Below are positions 50,201-61,030 of a DNA stretch of 64,000 nt, in pieces (within the stretch, counting starts at the first letter, position 1; every line of letters begins with the position of its first letter). The stretch covers positions 2,971,101 to 3,035,100 of the forward strand of contig NC_018396.1 in NCBI RefSeq assembly GCF_000208865.1, in the 5' to 3' direction. This DNA comes from Neospora caninum Liverpool. Lineage: Eukaryota > Apicomplexa > Conoidasida > Eucoccidiorida > Sarcocystidae. The notes below the pieces were generated by a model. That model did no database searches and was not told the DNA's origin. It saw only the letters and a list, made by a program, of their open reading frames with translations. Made by a program: the position numbers and the translations under genes.

Positions 50201-50940
50201 CTCAGCGAGACGACCTGGTCGCGCAGGGTCTCGAGGCCTGTCGGCGGGGCGACTTCGAAGACGCGAGCGTGCAGCCGTCCTCTCCGATGGCAGCCCTCGC
50301 GCTCTTGCCGCCGTCGGCGTCTCTGGCTGCCTCCTCGCGGTTCTTTGGGGCGAGTGCCGGGCGCTCACACGCGGCCTCGGCGACCGGTTCCGCATTCGGT
50401 TCTGCGCTCGCATTGGGCTTGCCGGGGGCTGCGGCCGCGGGCCCCGTAGGCAGTGACCCGTCGCTCTCGTCTTCGTCGATAGCGCTGGGAACCGTTGCCC
50501 ATCTCAAAGCTGCGGAGAAGGCACTCCTCGACTCCGTTCCAGATTCCGCGCGAGTCGTGTCGCTGCAGTTCGAGCGCACGCAGCAGCGGTGGGTGTGCAA
50601 GTGGCAGCGGCACAAGCCGGCGGGAGCGCCTGCGAATCGGAAGGAGCCTTGGCACCGCAGATGTTTCTCCGTGATCAAGTACGGCTACGAAGGGGCGCAT
50701 GCACTCGCCGCCGCAGTCGCGAAGAAGCTGCGCGACGGACGCCGCGCGCTCCTCCAGCAGCAGCGGCGGATGGAGGAGGAGGCCGACGTGGAAGGCATTC
50801 CGAGGGACGACGAGGGCGTCACAGGGGAGGCTGAGGAGGAAGGCGCGGTCGTGGGCGCAGAGGAAGAGGAGACGGACCGGAGACTGGAGGCCGACGGAGA
50901 CACGACTCCGCGGCGAGCAGCCGAAGAAGGAAAACAGTAG
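44057..50940 (+). CDS. AP2-domain protein with a TFIIB/cyclin-like repeat (about 1,959 aa)
   Basis: Three exons: 44057-47386, 48019-48122 and 48495-50940, with consistent phases. An apicomplexan-type AP2 DNA-binding domain lies near the C-terminus (about residues 1827-1895, nt 50542-50740): VVSLQFERTQQRWVCKW, then RCFSVIKYGYEGAHALA ending in a basic helix. About residues 545-690 (nt 45690-46130) resemble one repeat of the TFIIB/cyclin fold: VVAACCYISSRQ, LSLSDICHEM and, after a ~37-residue insertion, KSLGKWVVRICRKLQL, matching the TFIIB pattern AAACLYIACRQ..KEICAV..KEIGR. A helical, Lys/Glu-rich segment (47140-47280, then exon 2) follows; the rest is low complexity. KRRR near residue 30 could be a nuclear signal. 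An upstream acceptor in intron 2 (about 48366) is excluded because its frame soon reaches a stop. ATG 44057 is the first in-frame ATG after an in-frame stop and has G at -3 and +4. A sequence-specific transcription regulator is expected; its targets are unknown. Confidence 0.85.
48288..48322. repeat. TA-rich tract in AP2 gene intron 2
   Basis: An imperfect TATA/TATAT run within intron 48123-48494. No function is evident. Confidence 0.7.
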
Positions 50941-51749
50941 CTTTTCGGACAAGGGGACGTCGAGATAATCGAGGGGGGGGAGAGAGAAGGAGGGAGGGAA
51001 TAGAGCGAACCGGAGAGGAAAAGGCAGAGTGGATGCGCAGGCCGCCGGTGCGTGAGAGAAAAGAGGAGGAACCGGACGAGAAGAGAAAGAGATACGCAAA
51101 TGGGGACGGGGCGAGAGGCTGAAGGGGGGATAGAGAAAGAGAGAAAGTTATTCTTCTTTTTCTCTGGGGGGGAATCAAGTGGAGACACGAGCCTAGCAGG
51201 CGAAGGGCACGAACCAAAATGAAGTACGCCCGTGGTAAAAAAGGAGGACTGCGTGGGAAACACGTGAAAACTGCATTTCGACCTCTCCACGTAGACGTCC
51301 AGAGATTCTGAGCACTCTCTGGTTCAGCTCTGATTTTGCCAGGGAGAGGCGTGAGGCGATCTTCCGTAGAAACAATCTCAGGTCGGAGACCAACAAGTCA
51401 ACAGATCTTCAGCGAAGGTGGTCAAGAAAGATGTTACAAAAGGAGACAACGCCCATTCAGTTTCGGTTTGTGGTAAAACCCTCCTGCCTTTTTGTTGAGT
51501 ATCGTTCCGCGGGACGGAAATGTGTAGTGAACCGTATGCATTCGTAGAGTTTTGTTCACAGTGTCGACGCGTGGTGGGGTGTATACACTTACATGCAAAA
51601 ATATGCATGTATAATATTTACATATCCGTGGCACCTTTGTCACCATTAGCGCACGAGCGTCTGCGGCTCTTGCGTACACAGCGCACGGTAAAGCAAGGCG
51701 CTGTATTGGCTTTTCCGCAAATGGTCCTGCCACTCTATACACACATTTA

Positions 51750-51825
51750 TACATATATATACATATATACGTATATATATGTATATATATGTATATATAT
51801 GTATATATATGTATATATATGTATA
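51750..51825. repeat. TA-rich tandem repeat with 10-bp unit
   Basis: An alternating TA block in which the unit GTATATATAT is repeated about five times (51771-51820), preceded by looser ACATATATAT units. It lies about 0.8 kb past the AP2 gene stop. Confidence 0.9.
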
Positions 51826-54800
51826 GGTCTGCACCCCGTTGGAATTTGCCCTGGTGTATACGTGTGTCCACGCACAGGAGTCCTGGCGGGAAGAGTATGA
51901 AAAGGTCAAGAAAACCTGACTAGCCGTTGTCTTCCACTGAATTTCTCTCGGGTGTTATCGCCACATTCAGTTGGTACACTACAATGCTTAGGGAGAGTGA
52001 AAGACAACGGTGTTTGTTGGGGGCATCCGTTTTGTCTGCAGTGCTTTGTCCATATGAGGGGACCGGGGCGGATTTTCCTCGGCTTGTCACACAGGATGGA
52101 GAATTGGCAAGAGAAGAGCAAGATGACGCAGCATCGTTCAGCCTCGTCGGCGGACAGTTGCGGATGCCTCCTCCCTCTCCTCTTCCATAGTTTGTGCAAT
52201 GAACCAAGGTGACTTCGTGGCGAAAACACCTTTATCCTGAAGGCCCAGTGCCCGATATTTTGTCTACAACTTTCATGTGGTTCACTGGGACGTATAACGA
52301 TAAACACCTATTTCAGTATGTTGCGGCACGTACACCGCAGAAGAACTGCATCCACCTACAGCTGTGAATTTCACGGCACATCTTCACGCCCTCGAGCACA
52401 CCTCCCTACCGCGTCGGTGAGACGGAGAGCATACTACTGAGCAACCGTAAAAGGACGTGACCCACCTCACGTGAACAGAATCAGTTCAGCTGGAAATGCA
52501 CACAGCGAATGGTGTCCACATTGATTTCGTCCCTCAGAATTGCTTGCTGGAATCTTTGGTCTGGCCGTGCCCAACCTTGAGAAAAAATGGGCAGTAGCAC
52601 GCACCACACAGATTTCTCTTCACCTCACACCTAGACCCAACCGCCTGGCGTGCGAACCAGGCACGAGCTGACAACAACGGCTTTGGAGCTTTCTTTTCGG
52701 AGAGGCAGCGTGCCCGCACCCCGGCAGGCGGAAACCATGAGTTGTGCTGGCAAAACGTCCTGTAAACACCCACAAACAATTCCTCTGTCCTGCGAAAACG
52801 CGACTAAGCCCTCGCTTCCTGTCCTTAACACGAAATCGCTTGGGTTACGCGTAGTGGATCACAGAGATGCACCGTAGTGCTAGCGGCAGACTGACGTTGA
52901 CGATGCAGTTACCAGCGCCGTTGAGCATTTCCCCGGATGGTGAAAGGCGGGAAAAGACAGGCTCACAGCGACGGTTGGTGAGAGTTTCTCGTTCGGCGTC
53001 GTAACGATTGTGTGGACGGTTTACTGCAAACGCTTCAAGTCGCGTACTTTGGCACCCCGCGATCACACGGCGCGGAAAGTGGAGCAGCGTGGAGATCGCG
53101 GAACCTGCGAAAAAAAATGGCACAAGTACACACCACAGAAATGCATTCAGTCTTTCCCAAGCACGTCACGTGGAAAAAGTGCTGTCGGGGGGGCCGCTCT
53201 TGAACCGTTAATGCCTTTTCTACTCCTCAAGATTCTGGAAGAAGACTCAAAGTAGAGGTCAACTGCCCTCGTCGTCTAGAGAACAAACTTTGATTCCGAG
53301 CGGGTGATCTGGAACGACGGAATGGACATATGGTTGGACAGAAGGGGCGGCGCCGCGTAGTCTCCCATTGGTTAAAAACTCTCTGAGGACAGGAACAAGC
53401 GAGTCCCTGGCGGACGTGTAACTCGTGTTCTGTGTCAGGGGGGATGTATTCGACGAGCATGTGAGTTTTGTAATACCATACTGCTGGTACGGCATTGTCA
53501 TTCGGTGCTCGACTGGAAGTTCGGACCTGCCTTCGTCACGCACCGGTTGAAATGCTGAACTAAATGACGCCTCTGTCATCCTCTGTTCTTCTGTTCAGCA
53601 GCCATGACGGACTGAGCGCTTACTCAACTACGTAGTCCCCAAAACGGCCATGATCGACGGGTGAGTCGACTAGAACGCCGATAAGCTCAAACACAAAGCG
53701 GCGCGATAGTCTCTGGGAAATAGAATGCCTCTGACACGGTGTTAGGCGAACCCGGAGAACGAAACGGCGTACGTCGTTCCACGAGGAACACGGCGGAAAT
53801 TTTCGTGATGAGCATGACGCTGGTTTTCAACCACTGCAGTGGCAACGATCCCTGAAAAGGATCCCACAAAGATGGGACAGTGGCCATCTAACGCTTCATG
53901 GGGTTCAGACAGGACTCGTCTAGTGCCGTTCCTAGAAGACGGGTCCATAGACAAGCACGCCTTTGTGATCTCTCAGGCGTACAGTACAGCCGTGCAGCGG
54001 ACGTGATGGACGAAACTCTCTTCATCCCCCAGGTGCTAAACGTCCATTTGTGCTTCGCCTCTCAGGCTGACAAAGATTCCCCGACTCTGACCCGTTCACG
54101 CCACAGAACGTATCGTACTGCGACAAAAAAAAGAGACACTCGTGCTTCGTTCAGAGCTGTCAATGCAGCTGACCCATTACAAGCTTTCAGTGACCTGTTT
54201 GATTTCCTGTGGTTTCGCCAAGTGTTGCCTCCTCGGGTTTTTTCGGGTTGTCGGTTTCTGCTGTGTTTTGTACACAAATTCCTTGCGGCGTTTACCACCC
54301 TTCATCGGCCCCATCTCTGCATTTAGGTTCAAAGCTGCTGAGCTGATACTCGAACAAGCTCCAGAATGGGTGATGAATCTCAGCCGTGAAAAGAGGAGAT
54401 GCAGATCCTGTTCCCACGGTCCACCGGGGGTTCCTTTCATGCCTGGGACGAAACTCGCGACCTTTAGGGCTTTTCCTGTCCAGCATTGCGGTTCGGCACC
54501 CAAGGACCGGGGACTGTGCCTTTTTTATGAGGTCGGAATCGAGACGCGCGTATCTCTGCTTGCTGCATGTGCTAACTTCTTTACTCGGACCGAGCTCTTG
54601 CTCGTTCCTGCAAAACAAACGCTTTTGCGCCTGTTTCTTAACCTCGAACACAACGGCTTACTACACCTCTTCCCTGCGCGTCCGCCGTATACCCTCATCT
54701 GACCCCGTGGCAGCGCAAACAGCCTCCATGCTGAGATCGTTCTCATTTTTTCACCTCCTCCCACTGTTTTTGTCAGTGAAACACTTGCTTGTAGTGACGA

Positions 54801-56617
54801 TCTATACTCATATTGTGAGAATAACGCTCCATATTCTAGCTACGATCGACCTGTTGTTCATGTCCGCGCACAGCTCGCGAACAACGATGGAGCAACACCG
54901 AGTCCCTGCTGTTGTGCAAAAAAATCGTACCCCTTTCCCCTTCCTGTCGACGTCTCTGTCGTTACTACTCTCGCTCAGTTTCTCTCTGTTGCGCAACAGA
55001 TCTCCTTTGTCAAGGTAAAGGAAGAAGCAGCGATCGGAACGCCGAGACGAACCCGGTAATCTGTGACTCGTCCATTCGGAGAAACCGCTCGACACCCGCT
55101 GGAATTCGCCATCGTTACTCGCCTCCCCGGTGGACTGAGTCTCCTCTACTTGGTTTCCTCGGAGAGTTTTCCATCTCGAATGGGGTGTCTCTTTTTTTCC
55201 CAGACTGCTATTTTTCTGCCGACATTTCGTGCAGCCACAGAACCTGTCGGGAGCCGCCTCCCCTGAGGAGCGCAGCGCACGCGGAGCGATAGCTGTTCGC
55301 CCGCCTTGATTCGTTCTCCACATGTGCCAGAAAATTCGCCTTTTCTCACGCTGTGTCGCACACTGCACATTGTGCTGGGAACAGACCGGAACCGGCTTTT
55401 TTCTCCGTGATTTTTCCCACCTTGCTGCCGTCTTTTCTCGTTCGCCTCTGGTGTATGTACGCTCTCGCGGGCTGCGCCATTCTCCCAACCTCTCGACTTT
55501 CCGTTGCTACGAAAACCGCGACGAAACGCTGCCAGGCGGCGATCGGCAGCTCCGCTTCTTCTTCACTTCTCGCTTTCCTCTGACTCTTTTCCTCCAGAAA
55601 AAAGAGCTTCTTCGTCCTCCCTTCCCTTCCAATGCGAGATCGCGCATTCGGCTCCGTCGACCGCTCTCTCCTGCTCGGTTCTCGGCAGGTCCGCCGGGGC
55701 TGACATGCACACTCCCCGCCGTTTCGTCCTTCCTCCGTCTTTTCTCCACACTGTTCCCGATCCAGTCTTCTTTCACTCCTCTCCCTGCGCTCGGCAACAG
55801 GCGGAGTGCCTTGGTTCTGCGTTCTTCCCCCTCTGCCCGCCAGTGTTTCCCTCCTAGCTGCTGGACACTCGCCGCTCCTCTCCTTCCGTGTCTTCCCCCG
55901 CACCGACTTTCTCTTGTCGCTTTCCACTCTCAGCTCCGCCCGCCAGTCTTTTTCGCCGCTGCGTCGACGAGATCGCACGAGATTCCGCAGTTCGCCCCGC
56001 GAGGCATCCGAGGCTCGAAGCCGCCGCGCCCGTTCCACCCGCTGGAAAGCCAGCTGGTCATCCACAAGCAAACTCTCGTCTGCAGAAAGTCCTCCTCTCT
56101 GAGTGCATGCGGGCCTCTTTTCGCCAATGCAGTCGCAGTGTTCCGTCCCTCAAAGCAACTGTCTCCTGCGCCTTCACGCCTGCGGCTGGTCTGAGACCGC
56201 CCGAGACAGCCCCGGGCAGGGGTAGACCCTCGGGCGCGATTCTGAGACCCCACCTCTCTTCTCGCGCTTCATCCCTCCCTCCGCTTTCAGCGCTTCGACT
56301 CCGTAACTGCGACGTTTTTCCCTTCGCCGAAAACTTACATTTACCTGTTGACAAGTCGCCCGTTTCCGTCCCCAGAACCCCCCCTGGACATCCGCGGAGT
56401 TGCCTCGCTCGCGCGTGCGTCGCGCACTCGCCGTCGTTGGGCGTCTTCGCGTCTCAGAGAGGACGGCGAGACGCGCGGTGTGTGGCGGAGACTCTTGCTC
56501 GGCGCTTCATGCAGCTGTGCAGACAGCTACCAGCCTCCTCAGGAAATGCATGGAAAGCTGCAGCTGCAGAGTCGCGCGTGCACGCATGACCCTGTTTTGT
56601 TTCCGAGAGAGAGACCC

Positions 56618-56664
56618 GTCTCTCTCCACCGCTCCCCGTCTCTCTCCACCGCTCCCCGTCTCTT
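56618..56664. repeat. Short tandem repeat, 20-bp unit
   Basis: Two full copies plus a partial copy of a pyrimidine-rich 20-bp unit (GTCTCTCTCCACCGCTCCCC) in the leader region upstream of the PP2A gene. Confidence 0.8.
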
Positions 56665-57054
56665 TCTGTTTTCGTCTCTTTGCCTCTGGCAGACCAGGCG
56701 CACGTTGAGACGAGGCATCCCGCCGTTCTCGGTCTTCCTGTTCCCTGTCGCCTGGCCTTTTTCTGAACAGTCGAGAACACGCGGGTGTCTGGACACCCCG
56801 GTGCTCTCTTCTCGTTAGGCACGCAACTCCTCAGCTCTCGCCCACTGTTCCCAGCTACCGCACGTTCTTCTCTCGCCGTCGGCACGCGTCTTCCGCGTGT
56901 TGCCTACAGAGTCTCCACAGTTCCACTAGACCCCGGAAGAAGGGACTCTCGGCCGCATCGCCGTTTCCCTTCTTCCTTCTTCCCTTAGTCTGCTCTTCCT
57001 CTTTCTTCTTTTCTCTCCCTTGTTTCTCTGTTCTCTCCGTTCTTCGGTGCTCGC

Positions 57055-57070
57055 CTTTTGTTTTTTTTAG
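57055..57070 (+). other. Probable splice acceptor in the PP2A 5' UTR
   Basis: A T-rich tract ending in TAG at 57068-57070, 30 bases before the PP2A start codon, has the form of a 3' splice site. It suggests the leader is spliced. A possible donor (AAG before GTAAAG) is near 55015, but the pairing is only a guess. Confidence 0.4.
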
Positions 57071-57100
57071 TTTCTGTCTTTCCTCTTGGCCGACTTCACC

Positions 57101-60100
57101 ATGTCGAGAGCGACGCCTGGGGCTGTCGCCGCTCTCCCGCCGGCGGCAAGTGCGGCGCCTTCCTTGTTCGCCATTCCCCCGGACCTTGCGCCTTCAGATC
57201 TTCCTGACCACTACTTGGGTCAAGAAGAGTTGATCCGCATCGACAAACAAATGGATAGACTGTTCAAATGTGAAAAACTCGAAGAGGAAGAAGTCCGCAA
57301 GCTCTGCTCCGTTTTAAAGGTACACTCAGACACGAAACAACGGGAGCCGGACAGAAGAAACCGTCCTCTCTCATCGCTCTTCAATTCTCTAGGTTCTCTT
57401 CTTTTTCTCGCTTCTCTGTCTTCTTTCTTCGTTCTTTCGGACCTCGCGTTGGCGAGCGCCGGTCTTCCCGTTCGGGTGGAGAGGGCGTGTGCTGACCTGT
57501 CGTTTTCTTCTCTTCTCCCAGCTGCCGTGGACGACTTCCTTCCGACCTCCTGTTCTCTGTCCTCTGCTGCGCTGCCGCGTTTCTCTGCGACCTTCTCCCA
57601 TTTCTTTGCTGCTGGCACCAACTTTCTCGCTTTTTCTTCACTGTGCTCCGTCTCCGGGCCCTCTATTCGCAACTGCAGGTTTCCGAGTCTCTTCCTCATG
57701 CGTCTCCTCTCTCTCTCCATACGCTAGTGTCTCCTTTGCGTCCGTGCCACTCTGTGCCCGTGTCTCCGGTGTCTCCGCTTGTCTTTCCTCGCTTCCGATC
57801 GCGGCGCTGCCTCCGTCCCCGACTGCGCCTCAGGAAATTCTCGTTCAAGAGGCGAACGTTCAGCCTGTCCGGACGCCGGTGACCGTCGTGGGCGATATTC
57901 ACGGACAGTTCCATGATCTTCTCGAAATCTTCAAATGCGCCGGCAGTAAGTTGCGTCTCCGTTTCCTTTCTCCCCCTCCGTTTCTCTCGCTTCACTTGCG
58001 CATGTTTCCTGTTTCTCGCGCAGCTATCCATCTCTGTACCTCGCTCGCGCCTTCGCGTTTTCCGTCCTGACAGCCTCCCTGATCTCTTTTTTGCGTTTCG
58101 GTCTTTTCGCCCGCCTTTTTTCGTCTGCCCTTTGTCTTTCGCCTCCCTTTCCCTACTCTTTCCTTCATTCAATGTGTATGACCTTCTTCACGTTCATATT
58201 TTCTTCCTTTCCTCCTTGGCTTCTTTGCTTCCTCCGTTTCTCCCCTTTTGGCCCTGTGCGCTCTCCGGCGCTCTCCGGCGCTCTCCGGCGCTTTCTTGTC
58301 TCTGCACTCCCTTTTTCGGTCGGTGGGAGTGGCCCATCGTTCCGCGCCAGCTCTCTCCGTCCCGCGCTTTCTTGTCTGCGCGTTCCGTGCATGCACCTCA
58401 CGGGTTTTCTCTTGTCGCCGGTTCAGGCCTGGCGATGAAGCACGGGACGTTCTTCCCTTCCCGTTTGTCGATCACCTTTTTCGTTTCCTTCTTGTCTTCC
58501 AGCTTGCCCGTCCGTGAACTTCCTCTTCCTCGGAGACTACGTCGATCGCGGCCTCAACTCCGTCGAGTCCGTCAGCCTGGTCTTTCTTTTAAAGGTACTG
58601 AGGGAAAAAGAAAGCTCAGAAAAGGGAGAACGAAAAGAAAAACTGACGGGGAAAAAGAGAAACGAGAGCTGAGGGGGACGGGAAGAGCGCGAGGACCTCG
58701 AAGAGGAGCAAAGGACGGAGAGAGAAGGCGAACACGACACGACAGACGCGAGACGAGGCCGAAGGCAAACATAAGAGGAGAGAATGCGAATGTTGGCCTT
58801 TTCCCGTGTGGTTGTCAGGTCCGGTATCGACACCGAGTTACGCTGATTCGCGGAAACCACGAAAGTCGACAGATCACTCAGGTGTACGGATTCTATGACG
58901 AATGCCTGCGCAAATACGGAAATGCAAATGTGTGGAGCTACTTCACTGGTAAGTTTTTTTCCCAGAATGTTTTTGCGGCGCCCACACAGCGACTAGTCGC
59001 ACCGTCAGGCTCTTATCGCCGTTCATCTTTGTCTCGGTACACCTCGATCTGGATGTGCATCTCAGTGCGGTCATACCACTATCGGTCTACTGCAAGATCT
59101 GTGGACAGATCCAGTCTCTATCCGTATCCATCTCCCTAAATCGATTCGTGTCTGTCTCTACTTCTAACTATCCATCTCGGTATCAGAGTGCGTCTCTGTA
59201 TCATTTCAATCGGTGCATGTGTATCTCCGTACCGTTCTCTTCTGTTCGACTGTGTTAAGTTCTCCGTGTGTGCAAAACAGACGTCCCTGCATGCATGCAC
59301 ACATATATTTCCCTATATGTTTGTGCACAAATTTGCGTGTGGAGAGACGCCTACACCGGCATTTCCCCTTGGCGTGCTCTTTCGCCTTCGCTGGTATGCA
59401 GAGCGGGAAAAGCTGCCGTGTTGATTTTTTGTCCTTGGCGCTTTCTTCAGATGTCTTCGACTACCTCCCGTTGAGTGCTTTGATCGAAGACCAGATTTTC
59501 TGTCCGCATGCTGGCCTGTCTCCCACGATTGAGACTCTCGATCACGTTCGTCTTCTTGAAAGGTGCGTTCTTGCTCCCGCACCGCTGCCTTGCGTCGCTT
59601 CCTCTCTTCTTCTTCGCTCTCCGTTTCCCCCTCGTCTCTCCTTTGTCTCTTGTTCTCTTGTTTGTCACTTTTGTCTCTGGTGGATGTTTGGAGGAAAAAC
59701 GTTGGGTGCAGAACGCACTTTCCCTACGCAGGCGCTGTCGGAATCCCTTCTCTCGCCACTTTCTCGAACTCTCTTCCCTTTTCTTTTAGGTTCCAAGAAG
59801 TCCCCCACGAAGGCCCAATGTGTGATCTCCTGTGGTCAGACCCTGAAGAGCAAATGCCCGGCTGGGGCATGTCGCCGCGAGGAGCTGGTGAGTCCTCTCT
59901 CGTGCTGGTCCTTCGTTGTCTGTCGCGTCTCTGCGTGTCTTCTCTTTTGTGCACCCGCATGCGCTCCCTGTGTCTTTTTTCTCCAGGCTACACGTTCGGC
60001 CAAGACATCTCGGAGAAGTTTAACCACGTCAACGGCTTGAAACTCATCGCCCGAGCGCACCAACTGATCATGGAGGTCGGTCTCCCCAAGTGATGCCAAA

Positions 60101-61030
60101 AAACGCGTGCCTGACTGAAACGTCGCTCTCTCCGCCTGGCTTCTCTCTCCGCTTGGCTTCTCTCTCCGCTTGGCGTCTCCCTCGTCTTCACCCCCTTGAT
60201 CCCTTCAATTCTTTTGCTTCTCGAGGCTGCCTCTTCGTTTCTCCCCCGTCGTTTCTCCCCCGTCGTTTCGCGTTTTCGCTTCTTTTTTCTCGCGTGCCCT
60301 TTCCCGTGCTGTCGGAATCTCCAGTTCCTTTCCTTTTCGTCTCCCTGGTCTCTTTAGGGATTTCAGTGGTCACAAGCAAACAACGTGGTGACAATCTTCT
60401 CGGCGCCCAATTACTGCTACCGGTGTGGCAACCAGGCGGCTATAATGAAGATTGACGAGCACATGAACTACACCTTGTAAGTGGAACTGGTGGGCGTTTC
60501 GTTTTTTTACTTGGCTTCTCTGCCTCTCTCCTGGTCTTCGCGCGCAGTGTCGTGGCTCCCGGCTGTCTGTACCCGAGCGCCTTCCGCGTTGCTGCTCCGC
60601 CCCTCTTGAGGGGTTCAGGATGCCCCGCCGCTTCGCTCGTCCCTGGGAAATCCCTGCGATGCGTTAGCTGGCGGCGTCTTTGGTCAGCAGTCGAATCTTT
60701 TTTCATGTTTCATGGGGTTTCCTGACACGTGTTCTCTCTTCCCACCTAAAAAAGCCGGGATATCGCACGCCACACACAGAGACAGTCGGAGAGTCATGCG
60801 CGCACACGTGATCCACCGTGTCGACTGCTAGCCGTCCCTGAAGGGAGTAACAGGTGGTGCGAGGTCGCGTTTCCAGATCGGGTTCTTTGTCGACGTTGTT
60901 GCTCGTGTGCATTCGTTTTCTTCGCGAGAACCTGCGCTTCGCTTCTTTCCTCAGCATCCAGTTCAACCCCTCGCTGCTTCAAGCCTCCGGCGCTGACGTG
61001 CAGAAACGCATTCCAGATTATTTCCTGTGA
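57101..61030 (+). CDS. PP2A-C: PP2A-type Ser/Thr protein phosphatase catalytic subunit
   Basis: Nine exons: 57101-57319, 57834-57945, 58503-58594, 58819-58948, 59451-59562, 59790-59887, 59987-60075, 60358-60476 and 60955-61030, encoding 348 residues. All PPP catalytic motifs are present: [41 protein letters not shown] and RAHQLIMEG, followed by [24 protein letters not shown] and [20 protein letters not shown] favour PP2A over PP4 or PP6, and the C-terminal DYFL is the PP2A-class tail, whose leucine is carboxymethylated in characterised members. The enzyme would be cytosolic/nuclear, acting with A and B subunits encoded elsewhere. Compared with the usual ~309 residues it has about 35 extra at the N-terminus, rich in Ala/Pro. 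The near-invariant HGGLSP is HAGLSP here; the metal-site histidine is kept. The start ATG follows CACC (A at -3). I cannot say which PP2A paralogue this is. Confidence 0.93.
58259..58292. repeat. Short tandem repeat, 10-bp unit, in PP2A intron 2
   Basis: Just over three copies of GCGCTCTCCG within intron 57946-58502. Confidence 0.85.
60126..60176. repeat. Short tandem repeat, 17-bp unit, in PP2A intron 7
   Basis: Three near-identical copies of a 17-bp unit (CTCTCTCCGCTTGGCTT) in intron 60076-60357. A second pair with a 14-bp period (TTTCTCCCCCGTCG) follows at about 60238-60268 in the same intron. Confidence 0.85.

Larger units (their letters stand above)
50941..57100. other. Spacer and PP2A leader region (about 6.2 kb)
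   Basis: This starts after the AP2 stop codon. 51.0-51.2 kb is purine-rich (a G/A run just past the stop), 51.7-51.8 kb holds a TA repeat, and 54.9-57.1 kb is strongly pyrimidine-rich. No frame shows family motifs or exon-like continuity. The pyrimidine-rich part probably covers the promoter and 5' UTR of the PP2A gene, including a UTR intron that ends at 57070. Confidence 0.5.
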
